The position numbers and the translations under genes are program-made. A stretch of 64,000 nucleotides of DNA from Fremontodendron californicum (taxonomy: Eukaryota; Streptophyta; Magnoliopsida; Malvales; Malvaceae): the NCBI GenBank assembly GCA_030761205.1, contig JAULJL010000003.1, positions 33,204,301-33,268,300 on the forward strand. Direction: 5' to 3'. How positions within the stretch are numbered: the stretch's first letter is position 1; each line of letters begins with the position of its first letter. Below are positions 35,901 through 46,060 of this stretch, in pieces. A model generated the notes under the pieces. It saw nothing but the letters and a program-made list of their open reading frames with translations. It did not search any database and had not been told where the DNA came from.

Positions 35901-36038
35901 TTGTCTGTTTTCATCTTCAGCATGAACACTTTCATTGTCAGCCATGGTAGGAGTTGTATTAGAAAGATTACCTGAAAAAGTTTCACAATAAAATCTAACT
36001 AAACGACGAGATCTAAAATCACGTCGCCAAACAAGCAT
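32961..36038 (-). CDS. shrunken Gag-Pol: Gag, zinc knuckle, protease, integrase remnants
   Basis: A single open frame of 1,025 codons. The likely start is M32 (35945-35943, MADNESVHAED); the frame upstream reads through the leader. Retrotransposon Gag covers about residues 70-255. A CCHC knuckle (CGICEIMGHPTSEC) sits near residue 313. The aspartic protease has ALLDLGASVNLLP and later VILGRPFLAT. Near residue 836 (about 33530) the frame jumps to the integrase N-terminal region (FYWDDPYLFKYCPDQIFRRCIP, then the histidine pair in CHSEACGGH). Near residue 922 (about 33272) it jumps again to the integrase C-terminal part (KLRSRWTDPFVVKHV). Reverse transcriptase, RNase H, the integrase CxxC and its DDE core are absent. 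Both joins preserve the frame. Gag and protease look functional; the integrase does not. Confidence 0.88.
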   Translation of the reverse strand: MLVWRRDFRSRRLVRFYCETFSGNLSNTTPTMADNESVHAEDENRQVRTMRDYLQPTRSSSPSCFIFPLNANNFRFKPGMIALLPNFHGLESESAYSFLKDFEDVCVTFNDQQCTNEIVKLKLFPFSLKDKAKIWLHNLKPRTIGTWQELQTEFLKKFFPAHKTTALKRQIQNFNQNQNEAFFQCWERFKDLLSSCPHHGFEKWRLISFFYESLTPETKQFVETMCNGEFLEKEPEEAFDYLDHLADNSQAWHTDNSSESSTRSNLVSNRGKYHFSQEDEIKAKVANLARKIEAMELREVKEVKTVKNEESCGICEIMGHPTSECPNIPILKEALHDQVNSINTFKKPFPSPYSETYNPEWRSHPNFSWRNNNHVQVPQSQKPGNTFSYQPSRVQTLEETLQAFMQTQANVNNQTSQDINEIKNTLSTLTVSLRTQEKGKFPAQPQPNPSTQCLVSCSNETQQENASSITTLRSGKAIDKKIPSKDQDPPSPPKSIGKDDGKSELLENLDKEKGMHPAPFPQRLQTIKNLNQNAEIYELFKQVKINIPLLDAIKQVPSYAKFLKDMCTVKRKHNVQKKAFLTESVSSIIQHLTPPKSKDPGCPTISCIIGNTRIERALLDLGASVNLLPFSVYQQLGLGELKETPITLQLADRSVKIPRGIVEDVLVQIDNFYFPVDFIVLDTHPVSNPNVQIPVILGRPFLATSNALINCRNGILNISFGNMTLELNVFNICKQPGDDSEVHEVDFIEELVHEHLTTTTFHDPLEAYLIECEFYNASEISHTDSLLNSFQDKHCWKQKFEELPSLTNVTVPSTIEPPKLDLKPFPSELKYYFLGKIPSQWNPQDKRKFLNEVKKFYWDDPYLFKYCPDQIFRRCIPDNEVSSVIKFCHSEACGGHFSSKKTAAKILQCGFYWPTLFKDAYENSKIHKERTKAFHDKLISRKTFDVGQKVLLYNSRLHIFPGKLRSRWTDPFVVKHVYHYGAVDIENPQNGNVFKVNGQRLKLFLENHVTQEEVVFLSDPCFENN
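35970..35975 (-). promoter_or_regulatory. candidate splice donor in the Athila-like leader
   Basis: Minus strand CAG|GTAATC, with the exon ending at 35972, about 27 nt upstream of the likely Gag ATG. A transcript starting in the right LTR could splice from here to the acceptors before the CRP or LOG ORF, as env messages are made in retroviruses. Inference from sequence only. Confidence 0.4.
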
Positions 36039-36099
36039 AAAACAAAGTTAATAAATAGATAATATATAAATATAAACTTTACAATATAAATATAAATAT

Positions 36100-36232
36100 A
36101 TAGAAAATTAGGCGGTATAACCAGCCAATAAAAATATATATACTAAATTAGGCGGTATAACCAGCCAATAAAAATAAAACAAAGTTAATATACAAATTAG
36201 GCGGTATAACCAGCCAATAAAAATAAATATAC
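36100..36232 (-). repeat. three hairpin-forming repeats in the leader
   Basis: 'ggcggtataaccagccaata' occurs three times at roughly 40-60-bp spacing. Each can fold (GGC-GGT / ACC-GCC around ATA). The position between primer-binding site and gag is where packaging or dimerisation signals lie in retroelements. Confidence 0.75.
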
Positions 36233-36258
36233 TTATAAACTTATATACTTAGTATTGC

Positions 36259-36277
36259 TTCCCCGGCAACGGCGCCA
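36259..36277 (-). other. primer-binding site of the Athila-like element
   Basis: Minus strand TGGCGCCGTTGCCGGGGAA, separated from the LTR end by a few bases. It is the well-known Athila-group site complementary to a tRNA 3' end (tRNA-Asp in the literature, as I recall). Confidence 0.85.
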
Positions 36278-36283
36278 AAAACT

Positions 36284-37779
36284 TGATGGTGACTCAATTA
36301 AGAGTTGTAAACCCAAGTGCAGGTTATGTTCAAGTAATAAATTCTCGGGTGTCCGAGGTCAAACCACAGGGAAGCGTACTAGTAAGTATAAGTTTATAAA
36401 TATATATGAAAAAGAAAATAAACAAGATATTAGGGAATCAATAACAAAGAAAGTAAACAAGATATTAGAGAACAAAATAAACAAAATAACATAAAAGCAA
36501 TTAAACAAAAAAAACAATAAGAAAAGATGTTGAGGTTAGAGAATCCACTCTTGGTGTTATGCTAAGATTAATCTTGTTTTATTACACAATTGAAATCCAC
36601 ACATAAAGGAGGTTCCAATCGGAAGGTTTAGCAATTCAGTCCAAATTGTCCAACGTCCATAGCATATGATATTATGTTCATTTGGTGTCCTCAAAACTCA
36701 TAAAAAGAGTCCAAGCATTCCTTATGCCAAGGTATATGTCTACAACAAATCAAGGTTATGAAACCAAGCATTTATTGTGCCATTTTCATTGTCAATAATG
36801 AATCAAGATCCCTACTTTGCAAGTATGATTTTAAACCAAAAGAAAATATTATCTATACTAGTGTTTATAAATGATAATTCATTTTAGCTCATGTTTAAGA
36901 GACTAACCTTAGCATTTACCAAGAGCTTCACCTCATCACCTCAACAATATGATTAGCAACACATACTAAAAATGAAAAGAAATGTAAGAAGCATAAGTAA
37001 ATAAAGAAAAAGAAAACTAGAGAAAGGAAAAAAGAAGAAAACTTAGAGAAATTTTTTACAATGGCTAATATCCTACCAATGTATAATGTATCCTAATACT
37101 CATCCAAGGCCCTCTATTTATACACATTTTGGAGAGCTAAATGACAAGAGACAAGCTTTATAAATTTCAAAGGTAGGTATAATAGGTGGGTGCATTTTTC
37201 TAACAATTTTCGTCATGTTGTATGACAATTCTGATCAGCCAGCTTGATGGTCGATTTTGTCAATGTTGGAGGCTAGATCTGATCAAATAGTCTTCTAGAA
37301 AAATATGCCCCTATCAGTTATTGATCCATAGCCGTTGGAATCAGATCATTTTCTCATGTGGATCGGAAGATATGGTCAAAATACCAAAACGGTGCAGAAC
37401 AGACGTCATTGCACATCAGCCAACTTGATGGTTGATTTCGGTAGGGAAAACGACTCCGTTTTAAGAAGTGTAAAACATGAAAAAGATAGATATGCCTCTT
37501 AACTTTGCACTGTCAAAGTTTCATCCTTAATGATTCGGTGAAACTCCAGATATAGCTGATATGGCAAAAGGTGTCGGAACTGGAACTGAATTGGATTTGC
37601 CCTTAATTCTTGATTTAACCTAGTAATCTGAAATCACTCAAAGAAACTCGTGAAAAACACCAAATTACATAAAAATATAAAATATCATAAACACAATTAG
37701 ACTAAGCAATAATAACTCGTATTTGACACAAAACAATAATAAAACATAACTAAAAACTATATAATTATACGAGTTATCA
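36284..37779 (-). repeat. Athila-like 5' LTR (right)
   Basis: 1,496 bp with the same ends as the left copy. CCTAC follows at 37780-37784. It differs from the left LTR by about eight substitutions or single-base indels. Confidence 0.95.
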
Positions 37780-37784
37780 CCTAC

Positions 37785-38210
37785 CAATTGCAGATTGGTT
37801 ATTGCAATGTATACAAATTGCAAGCACAAGTTTCGGCCAACTTGGAATATCTTCTAAACTTTCGAAGCCATTCTGCTTCTTCTCCAGCTTTATCTAAAGC
37901 TATAACTTCAGATACCATGGTAAATCTGGCTATTCACATTTGTTTAGAAGATTTTCAAAACACTGCAGCTTCTCCAATAATAAAGATAAATCCGTTAGTG
38001 GATTTGAAATCTTTAGTATTGAATATCCATTTTTCATCTAGATAACTTGTATAGTGCAGTCCATAACTTTAAGTGTATCTTAAAAATCTAAGTACCCCCA
38101 CAATGGCCTTCCTGTGATCCTTTCCATGAATACTTGTAAATCTACTCAGTTTGCTAACTGAGTACGTTATGTCTTCAAATTTATTTACAACCTAATTGTT
38201 TACTTACAGG
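37785..38210 (-). pseudogene. copia RT end and RNase H fragment
   Basis: The minus strand reads VSKLSRFTS, GKDHRKAIVGVLRFLRYT, LDEKWIFNTKDFKSTNGFIF, SSKQMWIARFTM and LDKAGEEAEWLR. These are copia RNase H words in order but spread over shifted frames, so inactive. It continues into 27667 across the Athila-like insertion. Confidence 0.75.
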
Positions 38211-38470
38211 GTCCGTGCCACTCTTGGCACCATCAGGGATCACCGATCCCATGGACAAAGTCTCATTCTCCGCTTCACAACGGGGTAGTCATGGTAGCAC
38301 CAAGGCATGCCGATACCATACCATGAAACTCTTCCCCACTTACTATGTCGATACCCTCATTGATGCCAAGATCACACCGGAGTACCCTTGTTGCATAAAG
38401 TTGACATATTCTCATATGTCTTTCTCTTGCCCTCAAGGACTGGGTCATGATCCCTTCAAATGAGGCACCA
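38211..38470. other. unassigned segment inside the copia pol region
   Basis: Where copia reverse transcriptase should be, about 260 bp of less AT-rich sequence is open on both strands (82 codons plus, 66 codons minus) and resembles no copia domain that I recognise. Most of the reverse transcriptase is missing. It may be filler inserted when the domain was lost. Confidence 0.4.
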
Positions 38471-39831
38471 AACATAGTTTTAGGTTCTATTATGAACTTT
38501 TAAGCCGGAGAAACTGATACCTTCGCAAGACACCCCCACACTTTCGCGTATTTATAGGATGGTGCTTAATCCTTCCATAATTCATACGGTGTCTTTTCCG
38601 ATTTCTTGTGGGTTATTTTATTTAAAAAATAATTAGCTATTAAGATAGCTTCCCCCCACAAGTTCTAAGATAACCCTTGACTAATCAACAAAGCAAAGCA
38701 TTCATCATTTTTTTTTTCAACATTCGGTTATTGCGTTTCGCAATATCGTATTGTTGAGGTAAATAAGGAGAAATGGTTTGAATGTTGATTCCATATTTTG
38801 AACAGAATTAAATATTGAATCATATTCACCACCTATATCATTCCTTATTTTCTTGCTTAGTTTATTTTCGACCTCATTTTTAAAGAGTTTAAAACTTCCA
38901 AGGCCTCGTCTTTGCTTCTTAGCAAATAGACATAACAGTATCTTTTTACCACCTCTAGTTTGCACAAACTTTAAGTCACATATATCAGTGTGAATTAAAT
39001 CTAGAGGTTTACTACTTCTTTCTACCAAATAGAAAAGAGCCTTAGCCAATTTGGATTCCACACAAATTTCCCATTTGTGATTTTTATCAATAACAATTTG
39101 CGGAAGCAAATCCAAATCCAAATTGTTGATTCTCTGCAAGGTCTTGTCCCACACATGACCTAATCTACCATGCCATAATTAGAGAACACCACCAAATAAT
39201 CAGAAGAAATAATTTAATTATTATTCTTGTTCTTTGGCATAACATCCATAATATTGAGCTTAAAAAGCTCATCACATAGATATCCTCTACCAACAAACAT
39301 ATCACATTTAGTGAGTACACATTTATCCGACTCAATTACAAGTCTAAACCCGTTATTGCTCAACATAGAGCCGGAAACCAAATTCTTACGAATTTCAAGA
39401 GCATGAACCACATTGTTTAAATTTAGTTATTTAACAGATGTCATCTTGAGCACCACCTTATTCATGGCCTCGTACCGAAGAGTTTCTCATAAATATTTGT
39501 TTCTTTATACTCGGAGAAACTCTTTCTATCAGAACAAATGTGACAAGTGACATCGATATAAACCCACCATGTCTTAGGGTTTTCTACCATGTTCACTTGT
39601 GATACTGCAACAGCGAGCTCAATCTCATTATCATCAACTAAGTTGGCTTGAGCTCTTTTCTTGTTATGACGGTAGTCCTTTGCTCGATGACCAGGCTTGT
39701 TACATATAAAACAAGTTCCCGTGAACTTCTTGAAATCCATTCCCTTATTAGCTTGGGAAGAGCTAGAACCAACAAATTTTCTCTTGTTGGTCTTGTGCGA
39801 ATGTTCTACAACATTTGCCTTGGCTTCCATG
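38471..39831 (-). pseudogene. copia gag C-terminus, zinc knuckle, GAG-pre-integrase and integrase fragment
   Basis: Minus strand order: FTGTCFICNKPGHRAKDY (zinc knuckle whose last cysteine has become Tyr), then TWWVYIDVTCHIC (decayed protease), HALEIRKNLVSGSMLSNNGF, the pre-integrase region ending SSKPLDLIHTDICDLKFV, and integrase words IRNDIGGEYDS and KTPYELWK. Frames are broken at several places. The 39831 end abuts the Ogre-like insertion, and the sequence continues at 58280. Confidence 0.85.
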
Positions 39832-42800
39832 TGTCGCAACCTAAAAAAAAAATAACGACGAGTCTCATCGCAAGACTTTATTATTCGTTAGGCGTGACAT
39901 TAAAAAAAAAATCGAGGAAAAGTCGACTTAATTCCTCTAGAAAAATGAAGGTTTTGAAAATGACCTTAAAAAAGACATGGAGTCGCCACCAATCTTTTTT
40001 AGCTAGGTGTGATCGGCCACCTATTAAAAACGGTTTTATAAAATATTTTAAAAATTAATTAAAACATTTTAAAAACCAATTTCAAGTCTGCGTTTTAAAC
40101 CAGAGAAATCAAAGAAGCGGGTTCGGGAGTCGGTTACGTGTGGGGAAGGATTAGCACCCCCACAACGCCCGGATAAATCGGTACCTTATTAATCGTGTGT
40201 TATCTCAAGTCTCGGTAAAAGTTGGTTTTAAATTTAGTATTTCAAATTAATTCCCAATTTAAAGAAAAATAATTCCATTTTTTTTATTGAAAATGATCCG
40301 GAATTTATAAATTCAAAATTTTCCTATATTCCCCAACAAACGTGGCAAAATATAGAAATTTTTATTAGTTTTGGAAAACTTTCCGAATCATTCTCTTTTT
40401 TGAAAGAAATATATTCCTTTATTAATGATAATTGATGATATTCCCTCCAGCAAACCCGGTAGAGAACTCATGAATTATTTTAACTCGGGAATATCTTTAT
40501 ATTTTTTTTATTGAAAACCATTATCCTTTTTTGAAAACATTTAAAAGAAATGAATATGTATATGCATGACATAAATAAAATGACATAGTACAGTCTAAAT
40601 AATATAATGCAACCTAAATGACATGACAAATATGAATGGTATGGCATATAATTTAAATGTCATGGAATAAAATAATGCTATCATATAATATGCATGAAAA
40701 TAAAAATGCAATGCATGAAATGTATTTTTTCCTTTAATTAAGGAAATCCGTATATCTAAAAAGATATCCGGCTACCTTAGGAAAATATGTCAAATTAAAT
40801 ATTCTAAAACCAAAATACTTTGTGATTGTTTGAAAACAATTTTGAAAAGCTTGAATTATCAATAAAAACTGGGCTAAAAATTTTAAAATGGCTCTAATTT
40901 CCTAAGTTTAAAAAATCCGGACTTGACTACCCTTAACCCGGGACTTGAAAAACCATTTTTAGAATTTGAAAAGGCTTAGAAACCACCCTAAGTCAGTAGC
41001 TAACTCTCCTAATCAGCCCACTCTAAGTAAATTAACCAAAACAGAAAAATGGTTTTTTTTTTTTAAAATTCAATTCTGACTCCACTGTCCAGTTTTAATC
41101 CAATTTTTAAAAATTCCAAAAATTCTAAAACAAATACTGGAGACTCAAGACATGTAAAACTACACGAGAAAAAATCGGCTTAATTTTTTGATCAAAGATG
41201 AATTCCCAGAAAAACCAGAGATGTAGGAGTTTTTGGAGGAAAAAAAACTCCTTTGTTTTTCTTTAAATTCAATTTTGACACCACTGTCCAGTTTTAATCC
41301 ACGATTTTTTACCCTATTTTTAAAAATTCCAAAAATTCTGAAAAAATTATTGGAGACTCAGGACATGTAAAAATACACGAGAAAAAATCGGCTTAATTCT
41401 TTGATCAAAGATGAATTCCCAGAAAAACCAGAGATGTACGAGTTTTTGGAGGAGAAAAAAAAACTGCTTTGTTTTTCTTTAAATTCAATTCTGACACCAC
41501 TGTCCAGTTTTAATCCATGATTTTTTACCCTATTTTTAAAAATTCCAAAAATTCTGAAAAAATTATTGGAGACTCAGGACAGGTAAAAATATACGAGAAA
41601 AAATCGGCTTAATTTTCTGATCAAAGATGAATTCCCAGAAAAATCAGAAATGTACGAGTTTTTTTGAAGAAAAAAAAAACTGAAAAAAACTGTTTTGCCA
41701 ACACATTTTTTTGTCTTTGATAAAATCATTTAAAAATAAAAATATTTGAAACTCATAAAATGACTTGAAAGAAGTAGCTAGGACTTTTTGAAAGTTAGAT
41801 AAAAATTGGCTAAGTAAAAAAAATCACAAAGGTAGAATAATCAATTTGACAAACTTAATTTTCCACAAGTGTGCTCAAGAGAGCATGACTTTGAACCATT
41901 AATTGGCTCAAGTCATTATTCAAGTGGCATGAACAAGAAATGCATGAAACAATGCAACAAACATAATGCATGAAATGCATGGATCTAAACCTAAATGTAA
42001 GGAAAATGCATGACATAAATAATATGGTCTAGACCTAACATGAACTTGCATGGCATTTAATGTAACCTAGACCTAAGACATGCATGGCATTTTCACAAAC
42101 ACAAGGCATGCTTAATTCAAAAATACAACCAAATATCATGCAAATGCAAAAACCTAACAACTAGCATGACAAAAATACAACACACAATGCAAAACACATG
42201 GAGTAGCCAAATGGCCCCAAGCTCCAACAAGCGTGGCATTTTCACAAACACTTGGTATGCTAGCATGAAAAACTAAGTCATAACACAAAAATCACACAAG
42301 CATTTTCACAAACACCTAATATACCAAATCTAAAACATGCTCACTAAGATATAAAACAAGAATCATGCAAAGAATCACACAAGCATTTTCACAAACACTT
42401 AATATGCTAACTCTAAAACATGCTCAAATTTAAACAACATGAAAACAGAAAATTAAAAATGCAAAAACATGATATCTAAGACATAAATGGCAACAAACAA
42501 AGCAACCAAATTAAATATAACTTAAGAACATGAAATAACATAATATTTAAAACATCAAAAATAAAGAAAATAGCATAAACAATATGGTAAAATGAATCAA
42601 AAATAACAACTTAAAATAAATAATATAGGCCATTTGGCCATGGTGAGTTTATTGTAAAAACAAAATGTAAGAAAAATATACTTAAGAAAGGAAATGAAGG
42701 AAGAACAAGAAACATTATTTTAAAATGAAAACTCACCAAGTAGCTTTTGAACGGATTAAGCTATAAACCCTCAGAGTAGCTTTTGAACGGATTAAGCCAC

Positions 42801-44567
42801 AAACCCTCTCACAAGTAGCTTTTGAACGGATTAAGCTATAAACCCTCAGAGTAGCTTTTGAACGGATTAAGCTACAAACCCTCAGAGTAGCTTTTGAACG
42901 GATTAAGCTATAAACCATCAGAGTAGCTTTTGAACGGATTAAGCTACAAACCCTCTCAACAAAAACACTATGACTCACCACCCGGATAATCCTAATACAA
43001 GTGTATAGACTATCTCACAAGGGGTAGTGGGTGATTTCAACCAAAGGCCAAGAGCCCTTATTTATAAGGTGAGCACCTCCTTGGCTTGACATTACAAAGG
43101 GATGTGGGATTGGGACTTAGGCTCAAAAATACCACTCTTGATTTAAAAAGATCATAAGCTTCCTCCTTCCTTTGGGCTTGGGCAGGCCAGCACTTCTCTT
43201 TTCCAGCCCAGCTCTGATTTATGAAAGGCCCAAAGAAGCCCTTTTCGGTTGCTTGGGTGAAATGACCATTTTGCCCCCCGTATGCAAATAAATATCAAAC
43301 GGACTCCAAATTCAATTTTTATTTTTTTAATACTTCCAAAATAATAAATATTGAGTTCTGGAAGTTTTCAAAATTATCCGAGTCCGTTTGCTATTTATTT
43401 GGATTTTTTCTTCCCAAAATGTCCTTTTATGCCCCTACTTTTTACCATTTTTTAAACGAGCTCCAAATCAAGATTTTTCTTCACCATTCTCTTCAAAATA
43501 ATTAAAAAGTGTGATCTGGAAGTTTTCATAATTTTTGGAGCTCATTTGGTATTTTTTCGGGATTTATCGACTTGAATTACTGCATAGGAGGCCCGGGATT
43601 TGGCCATTTTGCAAACGAACTCGGAATCAAGATTTTCTTTCGCCAATCTCTTCCAAATAATTTAAAAATGAGATTTGCAAAATTTCAGAATTTTTGGAGT
43701 CTATTTGCTATTTCTCCGGGATTTTCCTTTTTGAATTACTGCATAAGAAACCCGGGATTTGGCCATTTTGCAAACGAACTCCGAATCAAGATTTTCTTTT
43801 AACAATCTCTTTCAAATGATTTAAGAATGAGATTGACAAATTTTTCAGAATTTCCGGAGTCCATTTGCTATTTTTCCCAAATTTTTCCAATTTTGCCCTT
43901 TAACCTCCGAAACCCGGTTTTGCTCAAAACAAGTCCGATTTTCAGATTTTCTTCAATCTGAGCCTTGGGCCATCCTTTTTAATCATTCCTCATCCATTGG
44001 GGGCTTTGGTCTTACCAAGTCGGGCCATTTCTGTGATTCTTCCCGATTTCACCGAAATCCACTAAAACCCTAATTATCGGTTTTCTCCCGGATTGACTTT
44101 CTCTCAGTTTTTCTTGCAAGTGACTTCTCCATTACCTGTAGTCAGTGCTTATCTTTCATTTGGAACCTTCAATTTCGACCAATTTGATCGTTTAAGCACT
44201 TTTCCCCAAATTTCTCGGATTAGGGTTTCTTTTCTATTGAATCTCCAAATCCCAACTTCCGAAGTCCATATCTTTCAATGTAGACCTCGGATTATCAAAA
44301 TTCTTTCTCCATTGTTCAATTGAACTTAAAATCTTGATTTTGAAAGTGGGTTGACTTTTTCAGTAGTTGACTTTCTAGGGTTGACTTTTTCGGGTTTGAC
44401 TTTTTCGGGGTTGACTTTTTTTTAAGTTTGACTTTTTGTGCTCGCCCTCTTAAACTAAGTCTCGGAGTACCACCTGCAGGATGAAAACAGTCCTTTTATA
44501 CTCGGAAACATCAATATGGGAGGAAAACATACCTGTTTAGTGGTCCGGACAAAATTAGGTGTCTACA
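39832..44567 (-). repeat. Ogre-like 3' LTR (left), 4,736 bp
   Basis: Plus-strand ends TGTCGCAACC and GGTGTCTACA. The 39832-42980 part matches 52740-55560. The 42990-44567 part (U3 side) has no partner at the other end of the element. It contains a minisatellite of 'agtagcttttgaacggatta' units at 42738-42960. Confidence 0.88.
42738..42960. repeat. 36-bp minisatellite in the Ogre-like LTR
   Basis: Six units of 'agtagcttttgaacggatta' plus 'agct-aaaccctc(ag)'. The right-hand copy at 55419-55545 has four units before the palindrome turns. The repeating 'LIRSKAT' open frame across it is an artefact of periodicity. Confidence 0.92.
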
Positions 44568-46060
44568 GCTGCCCCTCTTTGGCTATTGCTGAGAATCAGG
44601 AATCAGGCAAAGATAAACCGACACTAATTTTGTACGGTCAGTGACATCACATGTGAAGGAAAGGGAAAGGGGTTTCTTTTTCATTTTCATTTTTTCATTT
44701 TCTATTTTTCATTTTTTTCTTCTTTTTTCTTCTTTTTTTTCCTTTTTTCCTTTTTTCTATTTTCTCTTTTTTCATTTTTTTTAATTATTTTTTTTAAACA
44801 ATAAATTGAAGTTTTTGTCCTTAAATTGAATTCCCTGCCTAAACAAGGCTCGATTCGTCTTAAGGAAACGAATTCGATTTTCAAAAGAAAAATTTATGCT
44901 CGAAGGGCTTTAAAATTGGTGCCCGAAGGTCTTAAAATGGTGCCCGGAGGTCTTAAAAATTGGTGCCCGGAGGTCTTACCCCTGAAAAAAGTTATGCCCG
45001 GAGGTCTTAAAGATGTTGCCCGGAGGTCTTACCTGTGATTTGAAAAAAATTAAGCCCGGAGGTCTTAAAAATGGTGCCCATAGGCCTTACCCCTGAAAAA
45101 AAGTTATGCCCGGAGGTCTTAAAGATGTTGCCCGGAGGTCTTACCTGTGATTTGAAAAATTATGCGCTGTATGCGACTTTAAAAATGATGCCCGGAGGTC
45201 TTAAGAATGGTGCCCGGAGGCCTTACCTGTGATTTGAAAAAAATGCGCTGTATGCGACTTTAAAAATGATGCCCGGAGGTCTTAAGAATGGTGCCGGGAG
45301 GCCTTACCCATAATTTGGAAGAAATGCGCTGTATGCGCCTTTAAAAATGATGCCCGGAGGTCTTAAGAATGGTGCCCGGAGGCCTTACCCATAATTTGGA
45401 AGAAATGCGCTATATGCGACTTTAAAAATGATGCCCGGAGGTCTTAAGAATGGTGCCCGGAGGCCTTACCCATAATTTGGAAGAAATTCGCTGTATGCGA
45501 CTTTAAAAATGATGCCCGGAGGTCTTAAGAATGGTGCCCGGAGGCCTTACCCGTGATTTGGAAGAAATGCGCTGTATGCGACTTTAAAAATGATGCCCGG
45601 AGGTCTTAAGAATGGTGCCCGGAGGCCTTACCCATAATTTGGAAGAAATTCGCTGTATGCGACTTTAAAAATGATGCCCGGAGGTCTTAAAAATGGTGCC
45701 CGGAGGCCTTACCCATGATTTGGAAGAAATGCGCTGTATGCGACTTTAAAAATGATGCCCGGAGGTCTTAAGAATGGTGCCCGGAGGCCTTACCCATAAT
45801 TTGGAAGAAATGCGCTGTATGCGACTTTAAAAATGATGCCCGGAGGTCTTAAGAATGGTGCCCGGAGGCCTTACCCGTGATTTGAAAAAAATGCGCTGTA
45901 TGCGACTTTAAAAATTATGCCCGGAGGTCTTAAGAATAGTGCCCGGAGGCCTTACCCCTGAAAAACGTTATGCCCGGAGGTCTTAAAGATGTTGCCCGGA
46001 GGTCTTACCTATGAATTATGCCCGGAGGTCTTAAAAATGGTGGTGAAGAATTGTTGAAAA
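44568..46060 (-). repeat. 81-bp tandem array in the Ogre-like 3' untranslated region
   Basis: Units combine 'atgcccggaggtcttaagaa', 'ggtgcccggaggccttaccc' and 'atgcgctgtatgcgacttta'. About ten regular 81-bp units occupy 45180-45960, with shorter irregular units to 44900 and 46040. The minus-strand purine tract 'aaagaggggcagc' at 44568-44580 directly precedes the 3' LTR and should be the polypurine tract. A CT-rich tract lies at 44680-44790. Confidence 0.9.

Larger units (their letters stand above)
27668..37779 (-). mobile_element. Athila-like Ty3/gypsy element carrying a viral-type CRP gene and a LOG gene
   Basis: A 10,112-bp element with LTRs 27668-29162 and 36284-37779 and the duplication CCTAC at 27663-27667 and 37780-37784. 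The LTRs differ at only about eight sites by eye, so the insertion is young. The primer-binding site TGGCGCCGTTGCCGGGGAA (minus strand, 36259-36277) and LTR start TGATAACTCG point to the Athila group. Order on the minus strand: leader with three hairpin repeats, gag-protease-partial integrase ORF (36038-32961), basic cysteine-rich ORF (32776-32240), LOG ORF (31880-31233), then a 2.1-kb untranslated region and the polypurine tract. RT and RNase H are missing, so it needs another element's enzymes. It sits in the RNase H region of the copia element. Confidence 0.92.

Noticed and set aside
36255..36494. 79-codon open frame at the start of the Athila-like LTR (also 27657-27878)
   Set aside because: It overlaps the primer-binding site and LTR and is in the plus orientation against the element; no domain.
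42733..42981. Open frame with repeating LIRSKAT (also 55393-55590)
   Set aside because: Translation of the 36-bp minisatellite in the LTR; periodic and not conserved as protein.
45180..45960. Regular repeats with spacer-like segments, resembling a CRISPR array
   Set aside because: The intervening segments are themselves repeated, the units are 81 bp, no cas genes exist, and the array lies in the untranslated region of a plant retrotransposon.
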